DNA from: Gammaproteobacteria bacterium
GTDB taxonomy: Bacteria > Pseudomonadota > Gammaproteobacteria > GCA-001735895
Assembly (NCBI GenBank): GCA_029288195.1
Contig: JARFPR010000229.1
Coordinates: 1-22,369, forward strand
Direction of reading: 5' to 3'
DNA: 22,369 bases
The translations under genes were made by a program, and so were the position numbers. Every line of letters starts with the position of its first letter. Within the stretch, counting starts at the first letter, position 1. The notes beneath the pieces are model-generated. The model searched no databases, was not told where the DNA came from, and saw nothing but the letters and a program-made list of their open reading frames with translations. This document shows, in pieces, positions 14,768 to 22,369 of the stretch.

Positions 14768-16637
14768 ACGCCATCGAAAAAACACTGGGCGTGTATCAAG
14801 CAGCATTAACCGTCTGCTTTACGCGCTGCTGCTGAGTTGCGTCTGCGGCCAGCTATACGCCGTGCAACTGGCGGAACATCGGGTCGAAGACCTCGATTAC
14901 GGACGCGCGCTTTACCAGTTTTTCCAGGACAGCAGGCTGTCGGCGATCACCCATCTGATGATCGCCGAGGAAAGACCTCGCACTCGCAATCAGGTCGACG
15001 AGGCCCACCTACTACTCGCTGATTTGTATTATGGGTACGGGCTTTACGAGGAATCACGCGAATTATTTGCGCGGCTGTTAACTGCCGAGGTTTCCGATTC
15101 AATTCAAAATCGAATCTGGTTCAATCTCGCGCGGTTACGCTACGAACAAGGATATTATGATGCCGCCCGTGATCTGCTATCTCGTATTAATAACCAACTG
15201 CCTGGCAGCATCGAAGCAGAAAAAAAATACCTGCTAACCAATCTTCACCTGGGCTCGCGGGAGTACGACGAGGCCGCGGACCTTAGCGATACCATCAATT
15301 CGAAGTCAATCTGGAAAATTTACGCGCGCTATAACCTGGGCGTTTCAATGATTGAAGACGATCGCTACGAGCCTGGCAGGTACTTGCTAGATCATATCGG
15401 ACAGATGAAAACGATCGACTCGCCGGAACTGAGGGCGTTGCGCGATCGCTCAAATCTGTCACTCGGGCTCAAACAGTTGCGCATGGAACTGCCTGAGCCT
15501 GCGCTGGAGAGCCTGTCGCGTGTCCGGCTTGAAGGGCCCCTGAGCAACCAGGCGCTGCTCGCATCCGGCTGGGCATGGTACCGACTTGAGCAATTCGAAA
15601 AGGCAATGATCCCCTGGCGGGTGCTATTGCAGCGTAACGCAGTAGATGCGGCGACACAGGAAGCAATCCTGGCAATTCCTACCAACTATGCGGAATCGGG
15701 TCAGGACAAGCTCGCGGTGCGTCACTATCAAATTGCAGCACAGCAATTTGATCTGCAGCTGCAGGTGCTCGATAGTTCGATCAGGTCGATACAAAATGAT
15801 GGATTAATTGCGGCTTTGCGTGAAAACGCAATTCTCTACGATCGCAGTAGCCTGCAGCGCTTACCCCCAAGTTCGGACGTGACCCCGCAATTGCATATCC
15901 TGTTGGCTTCGACCGAGTTTCAACGTGAAATCAAACGCTATCAGGAATTACTCGATATCCGTAGCTCGCTCAGATACTGGGGTACTAACTTTCCCGCCCT
16001 GGAGCTGATGCTGGAGGAACGTCGCCGCGGTTTCGAGCGGAATTTACCGCGCTTGCAGAAATCGAGCAGTTTCGACCAGCTCGAACAGCTGCGAGAGCGC
16101 AGAAACCAGTTTGCCACGCAGGTTAATGCCATTGAGTCGAACCAGGATCACGCGGCACTGGCAACCCCGGAGGAGCAGGAGCATTTGTCGCGACTGCAGC
16201 GTGTTGCTTCGACAATCGACAAGCTTGCGCCTGAACGCAACACGGCTTACCAGCAGGATATGTTCCGCTTGTTGTCGGGATTATTAAACTACGAGCTGGC
16301 TACCGATTTCCCGGTTAGATTCTGGAAATCAAAAAAGCAATTGATACTGCTGGATCGAGCATTATCCGAATCTGAACAAAGGGCCAAGGACTTGCGCGGC
16401 ATTAGCGAGCGAACCGACCTGGAATTCGGCTTTTTCGACGATCGGATCAGCGGACAAACCCAACGAATCCGAGATCTGCGCAACAGGGTTACCACCTTGT
16501 TAACGGCGCAGGAAAAACTTATCAATCAAATGGCGATTAACGAGATTCGCCGGCAACAACAACATATCGTGCAACTGCGCCTGAATGCCCGCTTCGAACT
16601 GGCCAAACTTTACGACAGGATGGCGGCAGAGCAATGA
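14748..16637 (+). CDS. exported TPR and coiled-coil protein
   Basis: This is a 629-aa protein from the ATG at 14748. A TTG at 14712 preceded by GGAG, or an ATG at 14718, would add 10-12 residues and increase the overlap with the upstream gene, so the start is uncertain. A long positively charged n-region precedes a hydrophobic segment (LLYALLLSCVCGQLYA), consistent with a signal peptide. Residues about 50-330 contain TPR-like helical pairs (for example ADLYYGYGLYEESRELFARL, ARLRYEQGYYDAARDLLSRI and LASGWAWYRLEQFEKAMIPW). The C-terminal part is charged and helical, probably coiled coil (QLEQLRERRNQFATQVNAIE, later RIRDLRNRVTTLLTAQEKL). TPR proteins of this kind are periplasmic scaffolds in Glt/Agl-type envelope complexes. 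Its stop overlaps the next ATG (ATGA), a mark of translational coupling. No catalytic motif is seen. Confidence 0.8.
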   Translation: MCVFGNKRHRKNTGRVSSSINRLLYALLLSCVCGQLYAVQLAEHRVEDLDYGRALYQFFQDSRLSAITHLMIAEERPRTRNQVDEAHLLLADLYYGYGLYEESRELFARLLTAEVSDSIQNRIWFNLARLRYEQGYYDAARDLLSRINNQLPGSIEAEKKYLLTNLHLGSREYDEAADLSDTINSKSIWKIYARYNLGVSMIEDDRYEPGRYLLDHIGQMKTIDSPELRALRDRSNLSLGLKQLRMELPEPALESLSRVRLEGPLSNQALLASGWAWYRLEQFEKAMIPWRVLLQRNAVDAATQEAILAIPTNYAESGQDKLAVRHYQIAAQQFDLQLQVLDSSIRSIQNDGLIAALRENAILYDRSSLQRLPPSSDVTPQLHILLASTEFQREIKRYQELLDIRSSLRYWGTNFPALELMLEERRRGFERNLPRLQKSSSFDQLEQLRERRNQFATQVNAIESNQDHAALATPEEQEHLSRLQRVASTIDKLAPERNTAYQQDMFRLLSGLLNYELATDFPVRFWKSKKQLILLDRALSESEQRAKDLRGISERTDLEFGFFDDRISGQTQRIRDLRNRVTTLLTAQEKLINQMAINEIRRQQQHIVQLRLNARFELAKLYDRMAAEQ

Positions 16638-19459
16638 TCAGAATCCTGGCCCATCGCTTACAAGTCATTCTGTTCGTCGCCGCACTGACCGCATGCAGTT
16701 ACGACGGGGTCGATTTCGGCCCAACGATTGCCGACCTCGAGGATCTGCCACCCTTGCTGGAGACTGCGGAACTGGAACCGCAAGCCAGTTTTGATGTCGA
16801 TCCGCAGCAGGTTATTCAAAGTTTTCGCGACCTGGTGGCGATTACCGCAGAGGGCGGAGGAACCGGCGATGAACTGCGCCGCCTGGCCGATCTTGAACTC
16901 GAATCCAGCCTCGACAACCGGATTTCGGATGACGAGGCTACCCAGCAAATGGGGCAGCAAGACGCGCTGCACGCGATCGGAATCTACGAAGGTTACCTGG
17001 AGAAGTATCCCACGCGCGAAACTAACGACATGATCCTGTACCAACTGTCACGTGCTTATGCGCTCGAAGCAGAGACTGAAAAATCTTTCGCGGCACTCAA
17101 TCGAATCGCTCGCGAATACCCCGATTCTCAATACATGGATGAAGTCCAGTTTCGCCGCGGCGAAAACCTCTTCGTCGCGCGTGAATATCAGGCAGCGGAA
17201 CAAGCTTATGCCAAGGTCGTTAACGACTATCCGGATTCGCTGTTTTTCGAAAAGGCACTGTACAAGTACGGCTGGACCCAGTTCAAGCAAAGTCGTTACC
17301 GTGAGGCCCTGGCCAGCTATACGCAATTGCTCGACCTGAATCTTGCGCAAAATAAAATTAATGAAATTGATTTCAATCCCTCGCTACCCCGCGCCGATCG
17401 GGAACTGCTTGACGATGTGCTGCGCGTCGTCTCACTCAGTTTTTCCTACCAGGAAGAGAAATATTATATTTCAAGTTTTTTCAAAGAAGCCGGCGAACGC
17501 AACTACGAACCGCTGCTCTACCTGAAACTGGGTGAGCTGTACCTCGATCAAAAACGGATCATTGACGGCTCGGACCTGTTTCTGGCCTACACCAAGCAGT
17601 ACCCCTACTCTTCGCATACACCGTTTTTTCACCAGCGCGCCATCCAGACCTTCCAGCAAGCCGGGTATTCGGATTTAGTACTAAAAGAAAAGATCGCGTT
17701 CGTGAATCGCTATGACGTAAACAGCGAATACTGGGCTCTGCAGGAAGAGAGTACCCAGCAGACGCTGACCGAGACCCTGGTGCTGCATATGACCGAGCTG
17801 GCCACTCATTTTCATGCCCTCGCCCGTGCCAGCAAGAAAGCAAAAGATTACAGGGTCTCGGCAGATTGGTACCGCCGTTTCCTGAGATCTTTCCCGAATG
17901 ATCCGGGCGCGCCACAGATTAATTTTCTACTCGCTGAAAGCCTGTACGATGCCGGCCAATATCCGCAGGCAATCGATGAGTACCAGAAAACGGCCTATAA
18001 CTATGAACCACACAAAAACAGTGCCGAGGCAGGCTATGCGGCACTGATTGCCTTTGACGCCCTGTTCAAGACAACCAATGCAAGCGACATTCTTGCGTTG
18101 CGCAAAAAGCGCATCAAGTCGGCGGTGCGCTTTACCACCACTTATCCCGATGACTCGAGAATATCGGTGGTTGAACTGCAGAGCGCACAACAATTCTACG
18201 AATGGAAGGATTACCCCGCAGCAATCGCGTCGGCAAACCGACTGATTGAAAACAAGAAAGTCGACAAGCCAACCCGGCAAACCGCCTGGACCATACTTTC
18301 CGATGCGCAGTTTTCGACCGCAGATTACGCCGCGGCCGAAGTCTCTTATCTGACCCTGCTGACTTTTTTGCCCGAAAAGGACAAGAAGAGAAAAGCCGTG
18401 CGCGAGCAAATTGCCTCGAGTATCTACAAGCAGGGTGAACTTGCGCGTGATGCCGGTAATCACCTGCTCGCGGCACAGACATTTTCCCGGCTTGGACAGG
18501 TCGTCCCCGAATCCCCCAAGCGCGTGGTAGCCGACTACGACGCGGCTAATGCATATATTCAACTCGAAGACTGGTCAACCTCGATCGCGCAACTGGAAGC
18601 TTTTCGCAAGCGATATCCAGGGAATAAAAAACTCAATGATGGTGTCACCGAGAAACTTGCACTTGCCTATAGTAAAAATGGCAACCAGTCCAAGGCGGCT
18701 CGGGAAATTCTTGCGTTATCGGCCCTTCCCGGCACAGCCGAACGCAAGCGAGACCTGATGTGGCGTGCCGCCGAGTTGTATCAGCAAGACGGTCAGCCGG
18801 ACCAGGCAATTGCGATCTACAAGAAGTATGTCAAGGCCTACCCCTACCCGCTTGAGCGTTCAATTGAATTACGTCATAAAATTGTCGAATCCTATCGCGC
18901 CAAAAACGATACCAAGAATCGTAATTTCTGGCTCAATGAAATTATCCGCGCGGACGCCGCGGGAAAATCGGAGCGTAGCGCACGCAGCAAATATCTTGCC
19001 GCTAGCGCCAGCATGGAGTTAATCCAGCCGCTGCATCGATCCTACAAAAAAGCCAGGTTGACGATACCGTTAAAACCCAGTCTGAAGAAAAAGAAAAAGT
19101 TGATGCAGCAATCGATCGATGCTTATAGCCGGGCAATGAAATACCAGGTCCAGGAAGTAACCACCGAAGCCACTTTCCAGATTGCAGAAATCTATAATGA
19201 TTTCGCCAGTTCGCTGATGAACTCACAAAGACCGAAAGGCCTGGATGAAGAGCAGCTCGAAGAGTACGAATTGTTGCTCGAGGAACAGGCTTTTCCATTC
19301 GAAGAGAAAGCGATTGATATACACCTTGCCAACTTCAAACGAATTCCCGATGGCACTTACGATGAACCCATCAAGAAGAGCCTACAGGCTCTGAGTAAAC
19401 TCATGCCGTTTCGCTACGCCAGAGTAGAGAGCACCGATATTTATGTCGATCTTCAATAA
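16634..19459 (+). CDS. large TPR lipoprotein
   Basis: This is a 941-aa protein with a lipoprotein signal (lipobox LTAC, Cys21). The mature protein is almost entirely TPR/Sel1-like helical repeats; recognisable units include LYQLSRAYALEAETEKSFAA, GENLFVAREYQAAEQAYAKV, LAESLYDAGQYPQAIDEYQK, ANAYIQLEDWSTSIAQLEAF and AAELYQQDGQPDQAIAIYKK. This resembles the long TPR outer-membrane lipoproteins and YbgF/BamD-like repeats used as periplasmic scaffolds. Adjacent TPR genes and the following ExbB/ExbD genes match the gene order of Agl-Glt-like clusters, where such a lipoprotein would bridge the outer membrane and the inner-membrane motor (inference). It starts at the ATGA overlap with the preceding gene, and its 3' end overlaps the next gene by 17 nt. 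The protein is Cys-free apart from the lipidated residue. Confidence 0.87.
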   Translation: MIRILAHRLQVILFVAALTACSYDGVDFGPTIADLEDLPPLLETAELEPQASFDVDPQQVIQSFRDLVAITAEGGGTGDELRRLADLELESSLDNRISDDEATQQMGQQDALHAIGIYEGYLEKYPTRETNDMILYQLSRAYALEAETEKSFAALNRIAREYPDSQYMDEVQFRRGENLFVAREYQAAEQAYAKVVNDYPDSLFFEKALYKYGWTQFKQSRYREALASYTQLLDLNLAQNKINEIDFNPSLPRADRELLDDVLRVVSLSFSYQEEKYYISSFFKEAGERNYEPLLYLKLGELYLDQKRIIDGSDLFLAYTKQYPYSSHTPFFHQRAIQTFQQAGYSDLVLKEKIAFVNRYDVNSEYWALQEESTQQTLTETLVLHMTELATHFHALARASKKAKDYRVSADWYRRFLRSFPNDPGAPQINFLLAESLYDAGQYPQAIDEYQKTAYNYEPHKNSAEAGYAALIAFDALFKTTNASDILALRKKRIKSAVRFTTTYPDDSRISVVELQSAQQFYEWKDYPAAIASANRLIENKKVDKPTRQTAWTILSDAQFSTADYAAAEVSYLTLLTFLPEKDKKRKAVREQIASSIYKQGELARDAGNHLLAAQTFSRLGQVVPESPKRVVADYDAANAYIQLEDWSTSIAQLEAFRKRYPGNKKLNDGVTEKLALAYSKNGNQSKAAREILALSALPGTAERKRDLMWRAAELYQQDGQPDQAIAIYKKYVKAYPYPLERSIELRHKIVESYRAKNDTKNRNFWLNEIIRADAAGKSERSARSKYLAASASMELIQPLHRSYKKARLTIPLKPSLKKKKKLMQQSIDAYSRAMKYQVQEVTTEATFQIAEIYNDFASSLMNSQRPKGLDEEQLEEYELLLEEQAFPFEEKAIDIHLANFKRIPDGTYDEPIKKSLQALSKLMPFRYARVESTDIYVDLQ

Positions 19460-20084
19460 CAGGACAGCACTATTGCTGGCGATATTGCTGCTCGGGGCTT
19501 GCCAGAGCGGTCCCGACAAGGCGCCTTCGCCGAAGCCTGCCGTAGCGACATCGCCGACAGTCGAAGAAGCTGCGGTTGAATCTGCGCCAGATGACGCTAA
19601 TCAGCAATTTTATGAACAGGCGCTGGCTTCGCTAAAGCGCGGTAAGACCGAGAACGCACTAAAGATTCTGCTTCAAGTCAGCAACGATGCACCCGACAAG
19701 CCCTATGTTTTTACCAATCTCGGACTGGCTTACTTCAAACTGCAACAACTGGATCTCGCCGAACAGGCCTTCAAGCAGGCAATCGCTCGTAACAATAAGG
19801 ATGCCGTCGCACACAACCACCTCGGTATCCTGCAGCGTCAAAAGGGCCAGTTTAATGAAGCTCGAACACACTATCAACGCGCCCTTTCAATCGATTCTGA
19901 CTATGCATCCGCACACCTGAACCTCGGCATCCTGTTTGATATATACCTGCAGGACCTGAAACAGGCACTACGGCATTATCAAAAGTACCAGGGCCTGGTT
20001 AGCGAGGAAGATACCCAGGTTGCCGGCTGGATCGTCGACATTCAAAGACGCTTAAAATCAACCACCACAAAGAACCAGGGATGA
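19443..20084 (+). CDS. small TPR lipoprotein
   Basis: This is a 213-aa protein with a lipoprotein signal peptide (lipobox LGAC, Cys20), a Pro/Ala-rich linker (about 24-50) and four TPR units: ANQQFYEQALASLKRGKTEN, VFTNLGLAYFKLQQLDLAEQ, AVAHNHLGILQRQKGQFNEA and ASAHLNLGILFDIYLQDLKQ. The TPR consensus (W/L-x2-L/G-x2-Y ... A-x3-F/Y) is well kept, so a scaffold for protein-protein contacts in the periplasm is likely. The ATG lies inside the end of the preceding large TPR lipoprotein gene, and the next gene begins 4 nt after its stop. Similar small TPR lipoproteins precede ExbB/ExbD genes in comparable clusters. Confidence 0.9.
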   Translation: MSIFNNRTALLLAILLLGACQSGPDKAPSPKPAVATSPTVEEAAVESAPDDANQQFYEQALASLKRGKTENALKILLQVSNDAPDKPYVFTNLGLAYFKLQQLDLAEQAFKQAIARNNKDAVAHNHLGILQRQKGQFNEARTHYQRALSIDSDYASAHLNLGILFDIYLQDLKQALRHYQKYQGLVSEEDTQVAGWIVDIQRRLKSTTTKNQG

Positions 20085-20088
20085 GTAA

Positions 20089-20373
20089 ATGAGAAAACTT
20101 TCGCTCGCATTTTTCGTAATCTTTGCTATTTCAAGTAGTGCTTATGTGAGTGCTCAAGAAAGATTGCAGATGGAAGGCACCGAGATAACCGGAAATAAGG
20201 AATTGCCCCGGGTCTTATATATTGTTCCATGGAAATCGGCGGAACGTTTCGAAATCTCGTCACCGCCGATCACAAGCATTATGGATCAAAAACTGACCCC
20301 TATAGAACGAGCCGCTTTCAAACGAAAAATTCACTATCACGACGCCATATTTTCAAAGGCAAAACTGCAATAA
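20089..20373 (+). CDS. 94-aa exported protein of unknown function
   Basis: This small protein has a signal peptide (residues 1-22, ending VSA), a mature part of about 72 residues with the segment ITGNKELPRVLYIVPWKSAE, and a basic C-terminus (RAAFKRKIHYHD). There are no Cys and no membrane helix in the mature part. The ATG directly follows the TPR gene by 4 nt and the ExbB-type gene starts 36 nt later, so it is part of the cluster. Because the coding capacity is supported by the signal peptide, the tight spacing and the absence of a competing ORF, I regard it as real. It may be a conserved component of this machine; I know of no assigned function. Confidence 0.75.
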   Translation: MRKLSLAFFVIFAISSSAYVSAQERLQMEGTEITGNKELPRVLYIVPWKSAERFEISSPPITSIMDQKLTPIERAAFKRKIHYHDAIFSKAKLQ

Positions 20374-20409
20374 ACCGGCAGTTAAACTGAGACCGCGGAG
20401 ATCCTCGCA

Positions 20410-21057
20410 ATGAATGAAATGCTAGTTACAGTAATAAGGTTTTTCCAGGACGGTGGGCCATTCATGTACCCGATCCTGATTGTTCTGGCCATCGGCCTCG
20501 CAATCACCGTGGAACGCTGGTTACACCTCACCGTCGCGAAAACTAAAAATCGCCATATGATCGCCAAACTGATGCCATTGGTGGCGAAAGGTGAGGTCAA
20601 CAGTGCCAGCCAGCTCGCCAGCAAATCAAGCGCCACGGTGAGCCGGATTCTGCTGCAAGGCATCGAGCACTACAAGTCCGCCCGCCGCAGGGACGACTTC
20701 GAGTCGGCGATGGACGAAAGCATAATGGAAGCGATACCACGCCTGGAAAAACGCACCCACTACCTCGCGATGTTTGCCAATATCGCCACGCTACTCGGTC
20801 TGCTGGGTACGATTATCGGCCTGATCAAGGCGTTTACTGCGGTCGCCCAGGTTGATCCCTCGATGAAAGCGGAGATTCTTTCGACCAGTATATCGGTAGC
20901 GATGAACACAACCGCATTCGGTCTTATCGTCGCGATTCCGCTGTTGTTCTTTTATACGGTGTTACAAACCAAGACGACCGAAATCGTCGACAGTCTCGAG
21001 ATGACTGTGGTCAAGTTCGTCAATCATTTGTCCCGCGTTAAAAACACCGCCCAGTAA
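20410..21057 (+). CDS. ExbB/TolQ/MotA-type proton channel protein
   Basis: This is a 215-aa inner-membrane protein with three membrane segments: about 18-36 (MYPILIVLAIGLAITVERW), 118-140 (LAMFANIATLLGLLGTIIGL) and 160-183 (SISVAMNTTAFGLIVAIPLL). The last two carry the family hallmarks GLLGTIIGLIKAF and SVAMNTTAFGLIVAIP, including the small and polar residues of the channel lining. ExbB/TolQ/AglR proteins form a pentamer around an ExbD dimer and convert proton flow into motion passed to a periplasmic or outer-membrane partner. Length is close to TolQ. A Shine-Dalgarno GGAG (20397-20400) lies 9 nt before the ATG. The two ExbD-like genes follow directly, as in Agl-type motors, so I assign it to the motor of this locus. 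I leave the symbol open because ExbB, TolQ and AglR cannot be told apart from the sequence alone. Confidence 0.95.
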   Translation: MNEMLVTVIRFFQDGGPFMYPILIVLAIGLAITVERWLHLTVAKTKNRHMIAKLMPLVAKGEVNSASQLASKSSATVSRILLQGIEHYKSARRRDDFESAMDESIMEAIPRLEKRTHYLAMFANIATLLGLLGTIIGLIKAFTAVAQVDPSMKAEILSTSISVAMNTTAFGLIVAIPLLFFYTVLQTKTTEIVDSLEMTVVKFVNHLSRVKNTAQ

Positions 21058-21065
21058 GTAATCCA

Positions 21066-21557
21066 ATGTCAAAACGGGTACACAGACGCAAGCATCCTGC
21101 TGCTGAGCTGAATATTACTGCCTTCATGAACCTGATGGTGGTATTGGTGCCGTTTTTGTTGATGACGGCAGTATTCAGCCATATCACGATACTCGATTTA
21201 AACCTGCCTCCGCCAAGTGCGCAAGATAGCAAGCAACCGAAAAAGCCGCCTTATGAACTGCGCATCACCATTCGCAAGAATATGCTGGTGCTGTCCGACA
21301 ATCGCAACGGACTCATCCAGCGGATACCTTCGAAGGGCAAGGAACACAATTTCGCAAAATTGAAGGAAACCCTGAAACAGGTAAAAGCGCGGATCCCGGG
21401 GCACACCAACATCACCATCCTGGCAGAACAAAAGACGCGTTACGACGATCTGATCAGGGCGATGGATAGCTCGCGTTCGTATCGGGCCGAGGTTGACGGT
21501 GAATGGGTTTTCGCCGAACTATTCCCGGACATATCGATTGGCGATGCGGCCAGGTAA
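21066..21557 (+). CDS. ExbD/TolR-type protein with Asn at the usual Asp site
   Basis: This is a 163-aa protein: a basic cytoplasmic start, one membrane helix (LNITAFMNLMVVLVPFLLM, 15-33), a Pro-rich linker and a periplasmic domain (about 60-163). The membrane helix aligns without gaps to the ExbD consensus (INVTPFIDVMLVLLIIFMV). The conserved proton-carrying Asp (Asp25 of E. coli ExbD) is replaced by Asn22; otherwise the helix is intact. The periplasmic part has ITILAEQKTRYDDLIRAMD, matching the ExbD fold (vxIxaDxxxxYxxvvxvmd). It starts 8 nt after the ExbB-type gene and is followed by a second ExbD-like gene that keeps the Asp, so this copy is likely the non-protonated partner of a heterodimer (inference). 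Confidence 0.93.
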   Translation: MSKRVHRRKHPAAELNITAFMNLMVVLVPFLLMTAVFSHITILDLNLPPPSAQDSKQPKKPPYELRITIRKNMLVLSDNRNGLIQRIPSKGKEHNFAKLKETLKQVKARIPGHTNITILAEQKTRYDDLIRAMDSSRSYRAEVDGEWVFAELFPDISIGDAAR

Positions 21558-21575
21558 TCACAGGGTCATAACCGA

Positions 21576-22067
21576 ATGAAATATTCCAGACGTGCCAAAC
21601 GCATGCAGCAACACCACAAACGCGGCCAGAGTCGAAACGCCGTGTTGAACATGGTGTCGTTGATGGATATTTTTACGATCCTGGTATTTTTCCTGCTCGT
21701 CAACGCAACCAGTACCCAGGTACTACCCTCGCCCAAGGGTATTGTATTACCCGAAGCAGCAGCTGAAAAACTGCCCTCGCGTAACCTGGTAATCGCGGTC
21801 GACGAACGCGTAATCCGCCTGCAGGGGAAAGCCATTGTCACCGTCAAGGATGCACTCAAGGGTAACAAGAACTCGATCAAGCCCCTGTTTATTGCGTTGA
21901 GAAATGCCTCGGTGAAGGCCAAGGATATTAGCGACAAGAAGGGCGTCACGATTATGGGTGACCAGGAAATTCCCTACCTGCTGCTAAAAAAGATTATGCT
22001 GACCTGTGCTGGCGCCGAATATACCAACATTTCGTTTGCAGTAAACCAGAAGGCAGCAGAGACCTGA
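21576..22067 (+). CDS. second ExbD/TolR-type protein, with the membrane Asp
   Basis: This is a 163-aa protein with a basic N-terminus, one membrane helix (LNMVSLMDIFTILVFFLLV, 24-42) and a periplasmic domain (about 60-163). Asp31 aligns with the essential Asp25 of E. coli ExbD. The C-terminal part (GVTIMGDQEIPYLLLKKIML) resembles the ExbD periplasmic fold. Family knowledge: ExbD/TolR/AglQ/AglS dimers sit in the ExbB/TolQ/AglR ring and couple proton flux to force. It starts 18 nt after the first ExbD-like gene and its stop overlaps the next ATG by one base (TGATG). Two ExbD-like genes behind one ExbB-like gene is the arrangement of the Myxococcus AglR-AglQ-AglS motor. Confidence 0.95.
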   Translation: MKYSRRAKRMQQHHKRGQSRNAVLNMVSLMDIFTILVFFLLVNATSTQVLPSPKGIVLPEAAAEKLPSRNLVIAVDERVIRLQGKAIVTVKDALKGNKNSIKPLFIALRNASVKAKDISDKKGVTIMGDQEIPYLLLKKIMLTCAGAEYTNISFAVNQKAAET

Positions 22068-22369
22068 TGGCACGGGCAGTCGCAATATCGGAACCGAATC
22101 TACCCTGGGTCGACCACCAGGAAGATCGCAGATTTCGCCGCATCATGATTGTTACGCTGCTGCTGTTTTTAGGCGTTGGTGTGGCACTGAATACGATCAA
22201 GCTGCCGGAAGTCATACAGAAAAACCTGGTCGACGTATCGCCTCGCCTGGCGAAGCTGATCCTGGAAAAGCAAAAGATTAAACCACCACCACCGAAGAAA
22301 GAAAAACCCAAGGAAGTAAAGAAAAAAGAGCCTGAGAAGAAGAAAGAAAAACCGAAGGAAAAACCGAAG
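22067..22369 (+). CDS. TonB/AgmX-like energy transducer, N-terminal part, cut by window edge
   Basis: From the ATG at 22067 (overlapping the previous stop, TGATG), 101 codons remain open to the window end. A short cytoplasmic start is followed by one membrane helix (IMIVTLLLFLGVGVALNTI, about 26-44). Next come a short periplasmic stretch and a Lys/Pro/Glu-rich segment beginning KPPPPKKEKPKE (from about 72), typical of the extended periplasmic linker of TonB and of AgmX/GltJ-type proteins. The C-terminal domain that would decide between TonB and the AgmX/PglI type is outside the window. Its position directly after two ExbD-like genes fits either. There is no FHA, zinc-finger or GYF-like cytoplasmic domain before the helix, unlike Myxococcus GltJ. 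Confidence 0.85.
   Translation, partial: MARAVAISEPNLPWVDHQEDRRFRRIMIVTLLLFLGVGVALNTIKLPEVIQKNLVDVSPRLAKLILEKQKIKPPPPKKEKPKEVKKKEPEKKKEKPKEKPK

Noticed and set aside
22281..22369. Simple-sequence DNA repeat
   Set aside because: The purine-rich, repetitive stretch is explained by the Lys/Pro/Glu-rich linker of the TonB/AgmX-like protein in frame.

Overview
The window is compact, gene-dense DNA from a Gram-negative proteobacterium. Lipoprotein signal peptides, outer-membrane beta-barrels ending in Phe, a two-partner-secretion transporter and ExbB/ExbD-type proton-channel genes all support this. The combination of families best fits an environmental, probably marine, gammaproteobacterium, but there is no rRNA or other phylogenetic marker here, so the placement is an inference.

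Layout: one 353-bp intergenic region (about 7127-7479) separates two divergent, tightly packed gene sets. The minus-strand set runs from 7126 down past base 1: a large lipoprotein with two CxxCH haem motifs and a PD40/TolB-like propeller (hydrazine-synthase-alpha-like, 'HzsA-related'), an SH3b plus outer-membrane beta-barrel protein, a second related beta-barrel protein, a TlpA-type thioredoxin, a DUF4266 mini-lipoprotein ending in GGGCGCN, a DUF3570 protein, and the N-terminal part of a TpsB (ShlB/FhaC-type) outer-membrane transporter cut by the window edge.

The plus-strand set runs from 7480 to beyond 22369, with no gap larger than about 36 nt: a secreted mono-haem protein, a LamG-containing di-haem lipoprotein, a Tat-exported DUF1501-like protein, ApbE (FAD:protein FMN transferase), a secreted coiled-coil/beta protein, three TPR proteins (two of them lipoproteins), a 94-aa exported protein, an ExbB/TolQ-type channel protein, two ExbD/TolR-type proteins, and the start of a TonB/AgmX-like energy transducer.

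Reading of the whole: the plus-strand distal half together with the two minus-strand beta-barrels resembles the proton-motive-force-driven, envelope-spanning Agl-Glt type machine best known from Myxococcus gliding motility. Here it is genetically tied to exported c-type cytochromes, a DUF3570/DUF4266/TlpA/ApbE redox-maturation module and a TpsB transporter. I infer one locus encoding a cell-envelope machine with an extracytoplasmic redox component; its biological task is unknown. The most striking molecular detail is that one of the two ExbD-like proteins has Asn in place of the conserved transmembrane Asp, while the other keeps it. No RNA genes, CRISPR arrays, insertion sequences or clear intrinsic terminators were seen.
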